From Isoptericola sp. BMS4 (GTDB taxonomy: Bacteria > Actinomycetota > Actinomycetes > Actinomycetales > Cellulomonadaceae): DNA of 64,000 bases. A program made the position numbers and the translations under genes. The number at the start of each line of letters is the position of its first letter. Position 1 is the stretch's first letter. Of this stretch, positions 52,371-60,715 are shown in pieces. The DNA lies in the NCBI RefSeq assembly GCF_011634835.1, contig NZ_SIRP01000001.1:1085078-1149077 (forward strand). The letters are read 5' to 3'. Below the pieces are notes generated by a model. It did no database searches, was not told where the DNA came from, and saw nothing but the letters and a program-made list of their open reading frames with translations.

Positions 52371-52866
52371 GGAGCAGGGCCAGCCCGGACGCCAGCACCG
52401 CCGCGGCCACGACGTCGTGCAGGTAGTGCGCGCCCAGGTAGACGCGCGACACCGCCACGAGGACGGCGACGACGGTCCCGGCCACCGCGACGCACCGCCG
52501 CGACGTCACCCACAGCGTCGCGGCGGCCGCCGCGACCACCGTCGTGTGCCCGGAGGGGAACGCGAAGCTGGTCGGGCAGGACAGTGCGTCGAGGTGGGGC
52601 AGCGCCACGCAGGGGCGTGGCTCCGCAAGCACGTGCTTGAGCAGCGAGTTCGCCAGCCAGACCAGCGGGACCGCGAGCAGGGCGACCCACGCCCGCACCC
52701 GGCGCGCGCGGTCGGTCGCCACGAACGGCGCCGTCAGCAGCGCCACGACGAGCAGCAGCCAGCCCGCGTCCGTCAGCCACAGGACGACGTCGTGCAGCCA
52801 CGGCGTGGCCGCGCGCCACCGCGCCACCAGCTCGGCGATCCCGGGGTCGATGTCCGCTCCGTCCAC
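52258..52866 (-). CDS. PAP2-family phosphatase
   Basis: A 202-residue integral membrane phosphatase with all three PAP2 motifs: KHVLAEPRP (Lys/Arg-Pro), FPSGHTT (phosphate-binding PSGH) and SRVYLGAHYLHDVV (His nucleophile and Asp). It probably dephosphorylates a lipid phosphate or undecaprenyl pyrophosphate. The start is GTG 52866, sharing a base with the stop of the membrane-protein gene upstream. The Pro/Gly/Arg-rich tail of about 30 residues is antisense to the racemase-family gene and may be an extension after loss of an earlier stop. Confidence 0.88.
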   Translation of the reverse strand: MDGADIDPGIAELVARWRAATPWLHDVVLWLTDAGWLLLVVALLTAPFVATDRARRVRAWVALLAVPLVWLANSLLKHVLAEPRPCVALPHLDALSCPTSFAFPSGHTTVVAAAAATLWVTSRRCVAVAGTVVAVLVAVSRVYLGAHYLHDVVAAAVLASGLALLLTLGGARLLARSPGPAPGAPARAPGPTRPPGGRPGPP

Positions 52867-54053
52867 TACTCGCTCGCTTCGGCAGCCTCGGAGCCGGGCG
52901 CACCGCCGGACATGTCGCGCACCGATCCGTCGGGCCCGTACTCGACCCAGCCGGAGTAGTAGTCGTCGGAGAGAGACACGGAGGTCAGCGGGGCCGTGGG
53001 CTTCTCGTCTGACCAGACCTCTCGCGCCACGCGCAGGGACCGCGACTCCTCCTCGTCGATCCCGAGGAGCCGCTCGGCGTCGTCGTGCAGCGGGGGCAGC
53101 GCAGCCCAGTCGATCGCGTCGACGTCGAAGAGCTCCCGCGGCACGTCCTCCGGCTGCGGCTGGATCGACGACGCGCCCTCGTGCGTCGCCTCGCCGTCGC
53201 GGAACTGCCACTCGTCGGTGGTCGTGACGCCGGGTGACGTGGGCGCGGTGACGAGCACGAAGTCCTCGTACACGCCCACCTCGGTCACCTCGGTCCCGGA
53301 CAGCGCGGTGACGGCGTCGATCGCCGCAGGCAGGTTGCCGGGTGTGAACATCGACGCCTCGACGGCCGCGGCCGCCTCGGCCTCGGCGCGGATCTCGGTG
53401 GGCGTCTTGCCCTCCAGCAGCTGGCCCGCCACGTCCCACACGGGGTACAGGATGCCCACCGCGCCGGCGGCGAACAGTACGGGGTAGACGACGCCGGGGA
53501 TGCGCCGCAACCTGCCCGGGGCGCGGCCGCGGGGCGCCTCCCACACGTCGGCCGTGCTCAGGTTCCGCACCTGGGTGTCGGTCTCGGCGCGGCGGATCCA
53601 GTCCGGGTCCGGCGCGTCGTCCACCACGACCTCCGGGCGCTCGGGATCGAGCTGCGTCACGACGAGCACCGCGCCGGGCTGCATGGACGGCAGCCGCGCC
53701 TGGTTGACGAGCCGGCGGATCGTGGTGCGGTACGGCCCGTGACCCGACCGGGGCGTCACCAGCAGCTCGATGTCGCACACCGGCTGGTCGTTGATGCTGG
53801 ACCCGGTCGCGGCGATCCGGACGACGCGCGCCAGGGCGGTGCGGCCCGCGTCCTTCGCGGCCTGCACGGCGCGCGGGTCGACGGCGCCCGACGCGGACAT
53901 CGCCTTGACGATCAGGATCAGCGTGAACCCGATGCACGACAGGGCGACGCAGACGGGCAGCACGGTCTGGAAGAACGGGTCGTCGGAGAGGTACTGCCCG
54001 AGGATCGAGCCGGCGAGGCCGCCGAGCGCGAGGGCGAAGAGGCAACGGATCAC
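52866..54053 (-). CDS. Hypothetical membrane protein
   Basis: An unrecognised 395-residue protein. Two hydrophobic segments at the N-terminus (residues about 1-20 and 30-50) are followed by a soluble region of about 120 residues (TGSSINDQPVCDIELLVTP..., SMQPGAVLVVTQLDPERPEVVVDD), a third membrane segment near 190-210 (VVYPVLFAAGAVGILYPVW), and an acidic C-terminal domain of about 180 residues. It starts at GTG 54053 and its stop overlaps the PAP2 start. A cell-envelope role is plausible but the function is unknown. Confidence 0.8.
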   Translation of the reverse strand: MIRCLFALALGGLAGSILGQYLSDDPFFQTVLPVCVALSCIGFTLILIVKAMSASGAVDPRAVQAAKDAGRTALARVVRIAATGSSINDQPVCDIELLVTPRSGHGPYRTTIRRLVNQARLPSMQPGAVLVVTQLDPERPEVVVDDAPDPDWIRRAETDTQVRNLSTADVWEAPRGRAPGRLRRIPGVVYPVLFAAGAVGILYPVWDVAGQLLEGKTPTEIRAEAEAAAAVEASMFTPGNLPAAIDAVTALSGTEVTEVGVYEDFVLVTAPTSPGVTTTDEWQFRDGEATHEGASSIQPQPEDVPRELFDVDAIDWAALPPLHDDAERLLGIDEEESRSLRVAREVWSDEKPTAPLTSVSLSDDYYSGWVEYGPDGSVRDMSGGAPGSEAAEASE

Positions 54054-54101
54054 GGGCTCATTCTCCCTGGCCCCGGCCCGTCCCCCAGACGTTTGCCCCG
54101 C

Positions 54102-55136
54102 TCATGCGATCGTGTCGAGCGACTCGCGCCGCACCTCGTGCTCGAGCGTCCCGTCGGCGAGGAACCGGCGGACCTCGCCGGCGACGACGGCGCCCTGGCG
54201 CAGCCGGCCCTGGACGGTCGCCGCCGCGTGGTGCGGGGTGAGCAGCACGTTCGGCAGGCGCCGCAGCGGGTGGTCCGCGGGCAGCGGCTCGTCGTCGTAC
54301 ACGTCGAGGGCGGCGTCGAGGCGACCCGTCGCCAGCTCGCGCACGAGCGCGCCCTCGTCCACGAGCCAGGACCGGGCGGTGTTGACCAGCCCCGAGCCGT
54401 CGGGCATCAGCGCGAGCTCGCGCGCCCCGACCAGGTGATGGGTCTCGGGCAGGGTCGGCGCGTGGATCATGGTGACGCGGCTCGTGGCCAGCAGGTCGTC
54501 GAGCGGCAGCAGCGCGACGCCCAGGGCGTCCGCATCGGCCGCGGTGAGGGTCGGGTCGGCCACCACGACCTCGGCGCCCAGCGCCTGGAGCATGGCGATC
54601 GCCGCGCGCCCGGTGCGCGACGCCCCGATCACGCCGACGCGGGTGCCGGCGATCTCGTGCTGCGGACCGGCGTCCTCGGCCTCGGCCCAGGCGGCGCCGT
54701 CGTGCAGCGCGTTGTGGAAGCGCGGGATCCGGTGCAGCAGGGCGAGCGCGAACGTCACGGACACCTCCGCGACGGGGCGGGCCATGCCCTGCCCCGCCTG
54801 CGTGACCCGGACGCCGCGGTCGAACAGCTCGGGGCTGACGAACGGCTTCACCGACGCACCCGTGTGCGCGAGGAGGCGCAGCGCGGGCAGCCGGTCGAGG
54901 AGGGCGGCGTCGAGGCGCGGGGTGCCCCAGGAGATGACGAGCACCTCGACCCGGGCGGCCAGGGCGGAGTCGAGGGCGTCCAGGGCCGCGGCCAGCCCGC
55001 CGGGCTCGTCCACGAGGACGGTCTCGGCGGCGTCGCCCAGCGCCGCCCAGGTCTCGGGCGCGAAGAGCTGATCCCGCAGCCACGGCGCGACCCCGACGAC
55101 GGCGGCGGGCCGGGCGGGCGGCGTCAGGTCGGTCAT
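54102..55136 (-). CDS. D-isomer-specific 2-hydroxyacid dehydrogenase
   Basis: A 344-residue NAD-dependent dehydrogenase: GVIGASRTGRAAI (Rossmann), MIHAPTLPETHHLV, NTARSWLVDEGAL and LTPHHAAAT. The usual catalytic-region NTARG is NTARS. Last gene of the leftward transporter operon; its ATG overlaps the DUF993 stop (ATGA). It is paralogous to the dehydrogenase at 30729-31745. It probably oxidises or reduces a sugar-derived hydroxyacid produced by the aldolase- and epimerase-like enzymes of the operon. Confidence 0.9.
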   Translation of the reverse strand: MTDLTPPARPAAVVGVAPWLRDQLFAPETWAALGDAAETVLVDEPGGLAAALDALDSALAARVEVLVISWGTPRLDAALLDRLPALRLLAHTGASVKPFVSPELFDRGVRVTQAGQGMARPVAEVSVTFALALLHRIPRFHNALHDGAAWAEAEDAGPQHEIAGTRVGVIGASRTGRAAIAMLQALGAEVVVADPTLTAADADALGVALLPLDDLLATSRVTMIHAPTLPETHHLVGARELALMPDGSGLVNTARSWLVDEGALVRELATGRLDAALDVYDDEPLPADHPLRRLPNVLLTPHHAAATVQGRLRQGAVVAGEVRRFLADGTLEHEVRRESLDTIA

Positions 55137-56308
55137 GCCAGCCACGCGTCCCGGTGCTCGGCGATCAGCGCGTCGTCCGCGGCGCCGAGCCACGGGTACG
55201 CCTCGGTCACCCGGGTGAGCTCGTCCGCCTGGCCGGGGGACAGCCCCTCGGCGGGGTCGAGGCACCAGGTGCCCTCCAGCAGGCCCTGGCGGCGCAGCAC
55301 CTCGTGGACGCCGGCGATGACGCCCGCGAAGTCGTGCGCGGCGTCGAAGACGGCCGCGTTCGCGTCCGTGAGCGCCGTCTGCCGCCCGACGAGGGTCGCG
55401 AGCGCGGCGGGGTCGGGCACGGTCGGCGCGTCGGCGCCGGGGAGGGGGTCGCCGTGGGCGGCGTGCGCGAGCCGCAGGGTCTCGACGGCCCCGGCGGTCC
55501 ACACGGCCCACTGACCGAGCAGCCCGCCGACAAACCGCGCGCGGAACGTCCGCGTCCCGCCGTCCGCCGCCCGGACCGGGACGTCGAGGCGAGAGACGAG
55601 GTCGGCGACGATCGCGTCGTCGTTGCCCGTGTACAGCGCGATGTCGTCGCCGCGCCCGGACTCCGCGACGCCCCGCAGCACGTCGATGGTCCGGTAGCGG
55701 TGGAACGGCGCGGCCTTGATCGCGACGACGGACTCGATCGCGGCGTACTCGCGCCAGAAGTCCACCGACAGCCGGGGGCCGCCGATCGACTCCTGGAGGT
55801 AGAAGCCGATGACCGGGAGCACCTCGCCGACGGCCCGCGCGCGGTCGAGCAGGACCCGCTCGACCTCTGCACGCGTTCCCGTCAGCCCGGGCACGCGGGG
55901 CGCGAGCAGCACCGCGTCGTAGCCGAGCTCCGCGGCGAGCTCCGCCTCCGCCACCGCCTGGCGCGCGTCGCCGGCGGCGCCCGCGACCTGGACGAGCGGG
56001 CGCGGGCCCGTCGTCACGGACCCGGCCGGCGCCCGCCCCGCGACCGTGTCGCGGGAGACCTCCGCGGCGAGCTCCAGCACCGGGCGCAGCAGCCCGTGCT
56101 CGCGGATCTCGAACTGCGTCGTGTGCACGCCGACGGCCACGCCGCCGGCGCCGGCCGCGTGGTAGTACCGGGTCAGCGCGCGCTGGCGGCGCTCGTCCAG
56201 GCGCCGGACGGCGTCCAGGGCGAGCGGCTGCGCGGGGATGACGGTGCCGCGGCGCAGGAGCGCGGCGACGTCGTCGGCGAGGCGGGGCACGGTCGCGGGA
56301 GCGGGCAT
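55133..56308 (-). CDS. DUF993 dihydrodipicolinate synthase-like protein
   Basis: A 391-residue TIM-barrel protein of the DUF993 group, related to dihydrodipicolinate synthase/N-acetylneuraminate lyase aldolases. VVAIKAAPFHRYRT places Lys198 where the family forms a Schiff base; VGVHTTQFEIREHG and LPVIGFYLQESIGG are further barrel strands. It is therefore a candidate aldolase for a 2-keto sugar acid. ATG 56308 shares one base with the epimerase stop (TGATG). The actual reaction is not known. Confidence 0.85.
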   Translation of the reverse strand: MPAPATVPRLADDVAALLRRGTVIPAQPLALDAVRRLDERRQRALTRYYHAAGAGGVAVGVHTTQFEIREHGLLRPVLELAAEVSRDTVAGRAPAGSVTTGPRPLVQVAGAAGDARQAVAEAELAAELGYDAVLLAPRVPGLTGTRAEVERVLLDRARAVGEVLPVIGFYLQESIGGPRLSVDFWREYAAIESVVAIKAAPFHRYRTIDVLRGVAESGRGDDIALYTGNDDAIVADLVSRLDVPVRAADGGTRTFRARFVGGLLGQWAVWTAGAVETLRLAHAAHGDPLPGADAPTVPDPAALATLVGRQTALTDANAAVFDAAHDFAGVIAGVHEVLRRQGLLEGTWCLDPAEGLSPGQADELTRVTEAYPWLGAADDALIAEHRDAWLA

Positions 56309-57381
56309 CAGAACCTCCCGTCGCGGACGGCGAACTTGGTCGGCTTGCCGGACGTCGGCAGCCCGGCGGCCAGCCAGGCGGCCTGCCACTCGACGAGCGT
56401 CCGCAGCGGCACCCGGGGGTAGCCGAAGAGCTCGTGGCAGCGGCTCGCGTCGTTGAGCAGCGCGGTCGGCGACTCGGTGCCCGTGAACGCCACGTCCCGG
56501 CCGAGGGCGGCGCCGAGCTGCGTCGCGATCCGCCGCACGGACGCCGTCTCCGGCCCGGTGAGGTTGATCGCGGTCGCCGGGGCCGACGCGTGGCCGAGCG
56601 CGCGCAGAGCCACCTCGTTGGCGTACCCCTGCCACACGACGTTGACGTGCCCGGTCGTGACGTCGACGGGCTCGCCCGCGAGGATCGGCGACGCGACGTC
56701 GTACAGCACCCCGTAGCGCAGGTCGACGGCGTAGTTCAGCCGGACGGTGGCGACCTTCGTGCCGCGGGTCAGCGCCGCGTGCTCGAACAGCCGCTCGCGG
56801 CCCAGGCAGCTCATCGCGTACTCGCCGACCGGCCCGACGGGGTGGTCCTCCGCGCAGCCCCCGGAGGACACGGGCACCAGCGGGTACACGTTGCCGGTGG
56901 AGAAGGCCGCGATGGTGGCGCCCGAGTAGCGGCGGGTCACGTCGTGCACCAGCGCGGCGTTCGCCGCCCAGGCCAGGGACGGCGACGACGTCGTGCCGAA
57001 CTTGGCGCCGACCATGTACACGACGTCGGCCGCGTCGGGCAGGGTGGACAGGTCGGCGTCCGGGCCCATGAGATCCGCGGCGACGACGTCGACCCCGACG
57101 TCGCGCAGGGCGTCGGCCTGGGTGGCGTCGGACCAGCGTGAGACGGCGTGCACGGCGTCGCCGGTGCGGCCGGCCGCGTCGAGCGCGCGGCGGGCCAGCA
57201 CGGTGAGGCTCGGCCCCATCTTGCCCCCCGCGCCGAGGATCACGAGGTCGCCCGAGCGGGCGGCCATGTCCTCGACGAGGGCGGGCGACGGGGTGGTGAG
57301 CAGGTCCTCCAGCTCGGCCACGGACGCCGGGGCGGCGCGGCGGGCGGAGGGCGTGAGAGTGGTGGTCATGCGTGCGGTCAT
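56308..57381 (-). CDS. NAD-dependent epimerase/dehydratase family protein
   Basis: A 357-residue short-chain-dehydrogenase-type protein with the N-terminal nucleotide motif ILGAGGKMGPSL near residues 48-59 and an SDR active-site pattern (FSTGNVYPLV, then GEYAMSCLGRERL with Tyr; the usual Lys of YxxxK is not in place). It may act on a sugar acid rather than a nucleotide sugar. ATG 57381 overlaps the permease stop; an ATG at 57369 is an alternative. Second half of the operon that ends with the DUF993 protein and the hydroxyacid dehydrogenase. Confidence 0.85.
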   Translation of the reverse strand: MTARMTTTLTPSARRAAPASVAELEDLLTTPSPALVEDMAARSGDLVILGAGGKMGPSLTVLARRALDAAGRTGDAVHAVSRWSDATQADALRDVGVDVVAADLMGPDADLSTLPDAADVVYMVGAKFGTTSSPSLAWAANAALVHDVTRRYSGATIAAFSTGNVYPLVPVSSGGCAEDHPVGPVGEYAMSCLGRERLFEHAALTRGTKVATVRLNYAVDLRYGVLYDVASPILAGEPVDVTTGHVNVVWQGYANEVALRALGHASAPATAINLTGPETASVRRIATQLGAALGRDVAFTGTESPTALLNDASRCHELFGYPRVPLRTLVEWQAAWLAAGLPTSGKPTKFAVRDGRF

Positions 57382-58286
57382 CCCTTGATTCCGGACATCG
57401 TGACGCCCTCCTGGAAGTAGCGCTGGGCCACGAGGTAGGCGGCGAAGATCGGCACGAACGAGATGGTCGCGCCGGCGAGGATCATGTTGAGCGGCACGTC
57501 CTGCTGCTGGAGCGAGGAGATGCCGACGGTGAGGGTCCAGTGCTCGGTGCCCTGGCCGATGATGAGGGGCCACAGGAAGTCGTTCCAGTGCCACAGGAAG
57601 ACGAACGTGCCGAGCGTGGCGAGGATCGGCTTGCACAGCGGCAGCACGATCGAGCAGAAGATGCGCCACTCCGAGGCGCCGTCGAGCTTCGCGGCCTCGA
57701 ACAGCTCGTCGGGCAGGTCCATGATGAACTGCCGCATGAGGAAGACGGCCTGCGCGTTCGCCAGGGTGGGCAGGATGAGGCCCCAGTAGGTGTCGAGGCC
57801 CCCCGCCTGCGCGATGAGGATGAACGTCGGGATGAGGGTCACGTGGTACGGCACCATGACCATCGCGAGGAACGACCAGAACATCGTCTCCCGACCCGGG
57901 AACCGCTTCTTCGCGAAGGCGTAGCCCGCCATCGCGGACAGGCCCAGCACCGCCACGACGGAGACGGCGGAGTAGATGAGCGTGTTGACGAACCACGTGC
58001 CGATCCCGCCGGCGGACAGCACCCGCTCGTAGGCGCCCGTGCCGAGGTTCGTCGGCAGCAGCGAGGCCGGGAACTCGATCGCCGCGGCCGGCTTCAGCGA
58101 CAGCACGACCATCGCGTAGAACGGGAAGATCGTCACGACGGCGGCGAGCGCCAGCACGACGTAGCGCGCGATCTTCCCCCCGAGGCTCGGCTCCATGCCG
58201 GAGCGGCGGGGCCGGCGGCCCCGGGCGGGCGTGGCCGTGGGGGGCGGGGTCGCCGCGGGCGGCGGCGTGGTGACCTGGGTCGTCAT
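57378..58286 (-). CDS. ABC sugar transporter permease, MalG-like
   Basis: A 302-residue permease with a Pro/Thr-rich cytoplasmic N-terminus, about six membrane segments, and the EAA loop ELFEAAKLDGASEWRIFCSIVLPL. The C-terminus (AQRYFQEGVTMSGIKG) is typical. It pairs with the permease encoded just upstream (two-base gap). Confidence 0.95.
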   Translation of the reverse strand: MTTQVTTPPPAATPPPTATPARGRRPRRSGMEPSLGGKIARYVVLALAAVVTIFPFYAMVVLSLKPAAAIEFPASLLPTNLGTGAYERVLSAGGIGTWFVNTLIYSAVSVVAVLGLSAMAGYAFAKKRFPGRETMFWSFLAMVMVPYHVTLIPTFILIAQAGGLDTYWGLILPTLANAQAVFLMRQFIMDLPDELFEAAKLDGASEWRIFCSIVLPLCKPILATLGTFVFLWHWNDFLWPLIIGQGTEHWTLTVGISSLQQQDVPLNMILAGATISFVPIFAAYLVAQRYFQEGVTMSGIKG

Positions 58287-58288
58287 GG

Positions 58289-59236
58289 TCACTTCTCCTT
58301 CCCGATGACGGATCGCTGCACCAGCGCGACGACGAGGGTGAGGACGAACAGGACGACACCGAGGGCGCTGGCGTAGCCGAGGTCGAAGTACTTGAAGCCC
58401 TGGTTGTAGATCTCGTAGACGAGGTTGTAGCTCGCCCGGGCGGGGCCGCCGCCGGTCATCATGTAGACGAGGTCGAAGATCTGGAAGGACGCCGTCGTCT
58501 CGATGACGGCGAGGAAGAACAGGGTCGGGCGCAGCTGCGGGACGATGATGTGCCGGAACCGCTGCCAGCCGTTCGCGCCGTCGATGGCCGCGGCCTCCTC
58601 CAGCTCGCGCGGCAGGTCCTGCATACGGGCCAGGAGGATGAGCATCCCATAGCCGAAGCGGGACCAGATCGCCACGAGCGCCAGCGCGGGCAGCACCAGC
58701 ACCGTCGAGCCGAGCCACGAGCCCGTGGGCAGCCCGAGCAGGCCCATGAGCGTCGACCACGGCCCCCCGGTGGAGAACACCCAGGTGAAGATGGTCGCGG
58801 CGAGGACCAGGCTGGTCACGACCGGCAGGAAGAACACGGAGCGGAAGAAGCGCGAGCCCCGGAACGCCCGGCGCACCAGCAGCGCCATGAGCGTCGAGAT
58901 CGCGAGCTGGACGGGGACGATGAGGATGCTCAGCACGATCGTGACGCGCAGCGCGGACCAGAACACCGGGTCGACGACCAGGCGGCGGAAGTTGTCCAGG
59001 CCGGTCCACTCGGCGCCGGCGCCGATCGTGTAGTCGAAGAAGCTCAGCCCGACGCCGGCGATCGCCGGCCCGAAGCGGAACGTCAGGAAGAGCAGGAAGG
59101 CCGGCAGCGCGAACAGCAGGCCGATGCGGGCCTCGCGGCGGGCCATGGTGCGGCGCAGGACGCCGGCCCGCCCGGCGGGTGGTCGGCCCCCGGCGGACGC
59201 ACCGGCGCGCGGGGCGGTCGGGGTGGTCGTCGTCAT
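58289..59236 (-). CDS. ABC sugar transporter permease, MalF-like
   Basis: A 315-residue permease with six or so membrane segments and the EAA loop ELEEAAAIDGANGWQRFRHIIVPQL. It starts at ATG 59236, 106 bases after the binding-protein gene; that gap contains a strong hairpin. It forms the membrane channel with the following permease. Confidence 0.95.
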   Translation of the reverse strand: MTTTTPTAPRAGASAGGRPPAGRAGVLRRTMARREARIGLLFALPAFLLFLTFRFGPAIAGVGLSFFDYTIGAGAEWTGLDNFRRLVVDPVFWSALRVTIVLSILIVPVQLAISTLMALLVRRAFRGSRFFRSVFFLPVVTSLVLAATIFTWVFSTGGPWSTLMGLLGLPTGSWLGSTVLVLPALALVAIWSRFGYGMLILLARMQDLPRELEEAAAIDGANGWQRFRHIIVPQLRPTLFFLAVIETTASFQIFDLVYMMTGGGPARASYNLVYEIYNQGFKYFDLGYASALGVVLFVLTLVVALVQRSVIGKEK

Positions 59237-59260
59237 GGGTGGTTCTCCTTCGCGGCGCGG

Positions 59261-59297
59261 GCGCCGGGCGCCGGGGTCGTGCCCCGGCGCCCGGCGC
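59261..59297 (-). other. Intercistronic stem-loop between binding-protein and permease genes
   Basis: Perfect 16-bp stem (59261-59276 with 59282-59297) and 5-base loop in the gap following the solute-binding-protein gene. Such structures commonly stabilise the upstream mRNA segment or partly terminate transcription, giving more binding protein than permease. Confidence 0.6.
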
Positions 59298-59342
59298 CGC
59301 GCGCCCGGTGCGTCGGTCCGCGGCGGGCCCGCGCGGGGTCGG

Positions 59343-60638
59343 TCAGCGGAGCAGGGGCTCGGCCGCGGCGGCGGCGTCGTCGAGCGCCTGCTCCGGGGTC
59401 TTCTCGCCGATGAGCGCGGCCTGGATCTCCGGGGCGAGGACGCCCATGACCTCGCGGGACTTCTCGTTGAGGTCGCCGGCGGTGGTGGCGTCCAGCGTGC
59501 CTTCGAGGGCGGTCATGAGCTCGTCGCCTTCGTACAGGCCGGTCTGGTCGCTGTAGGGGCCGAACCAACCGGCGGCCTTCGCGTACTCGGCGCTGACCGC
59601 GTCGCTGGTGGCGAACGCGAGCCACTTGCCGGCGGCGTCGGTGTCCTCCGCGGTGTTCATCAGGGACAACCCGCCGACGGTGCCGTAGCCGATCGACTCG
59701 GCCTTGCTCAGCGGCGGCAGCACGACCACGTTCTCCTCGCCCCAGAACGACGCGACGTCCCCCGGGCCCTGCTGCCAGGTGCAGGCGATCTTCCCCTGGG
59801 CGGTGTGGGTCTGCTCGAACGCCGGGATGGTCGTCAGCAGGTCCTGCTCGACGTACCCGCCCTGGGCGAGGTCCGTGGCGAACTGGAGAGCCTCGACGCC
59901 CTCGGCCGAGTTGAACGCGACCGCGGTGCCGTCCTCGCTGAAGACGGAGCCGCCGGCCTGCCACAGCAGCGGGTAGAACGACTCGTTGAGCGTCGCGTCC
60001 ACGGCGCCCCAGTAGTTGGTGACGTCGTAGCCCGCGTCCTGGAACTTCGGGGCGAGCGCCATGAGGTCGTCCCAGGTGGCGGGGTAGTTCCCCGACTCGC
60101 CGATCTTCTCGAAGGCCTCGGCGTTGCAGACCAGCGGCTTGGCGTTCATGAGGAGTGGCGAGCCGAGCATGTCGCCGTCGACGGTCACGGCCGCCTTGGC
60201 GTTCTCGCGCAGCCCGGCGGACTGGTCGGCGACGAAGTTGTCGACCGCGGCGAGCGACTTCGCGTACTTCGGCAGCTGGTCGGGGATGAGGTAGACCACG
60301 TCGGGCGCCTTGCCGCCGGCGATCGCGGTGGCGAGGGTCTCGTCGCGCCCGGACCAGGGGTAGATCTCGACGGTGACGTCGACGTCCGGGTTCTCCGCGG
60401 TGAACTCGGCGATCTTGTCGTCCCAGAACGCCTTGTGGGCGGCCTCGTCGGCGATGACGGGGTACGTCCACATGGTGACGGAGCCGGACGCGGCGCCCTC
60501 CTCGGGCTCGGGCGCGGCGCCGCCGGTGTCCGCGCCGCCGCCGCAGGCGGCGAGCGCGCCGAGCGAACCGGCGGCGAGGGCGGCGGTCCAGCCGCGTCGG
60601 ATCGTGCTCGGGGTCCTGCGCTGTGTCGTGCGTGTCAT
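59343..60638 (-). CDS. ABC transporter sugar-binding lipoprotein (family 1)
   Basis: A 431-residue extracellular solute-binding protein with a lipoprotein signal (GWTAALAAGSLGALAACGGG; Cys near residue 32) and a mature start VTMWTYPVIADEAAHKAF. AAGGAGAAG lies just before ATG 60638; an upstream in-frame ATG at 60719 would overlap the oxidoreductase stop but would bury the signal peptide, so it is rejected. It supplies ligand to the two permeases. The cargo is unknown. Confidence 0.94.
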   Translation of the reverse strand: MTRTTQRRTPSTIRRGWTAALAAGSLGALAACGGGADTGGAAPEPEEGAASGSVTMWTYPVIADEAAHKAFWDDKIAEFTAENPDVDVTVEIYPWSGRDETLATAIAGGKAPDVVYLIPDQLPKYAKSLAAVDNFVADQSAGLRENAKAAVTVDGDMLGSPLLMNAKPLVCNAEAFEKIGESGNYPATWDDLMALAPKFQDAGYDVTNYWGAVDATLNESFYPLLWQAGGSVFSEDGTAVAFNSAEGVEALQFATDLAQGGYVEQDLLTTIPAFEQTHTAQGKIACTWQQGPGDVASFWGEENVVVLPPLSKAESIGYGTVGGLSLMNTAEDTDAAGKWLAFATSDAVSAEYAKAAGWFGPYSDQTGLYEGDELMTALEGTLDATTAGDLNEKSREVMGVLAPEIQAALIGEKTPEQALDDAAAAAEPLLR

Positions 60639-60715
60639 CGGCTTCTCCTTCGGGTGTGTCCCGTCCGCGGCGGCGCGTCGGGACCGGGGGACCGGTTGGG
60701 GTACGGGGTCGGTCG

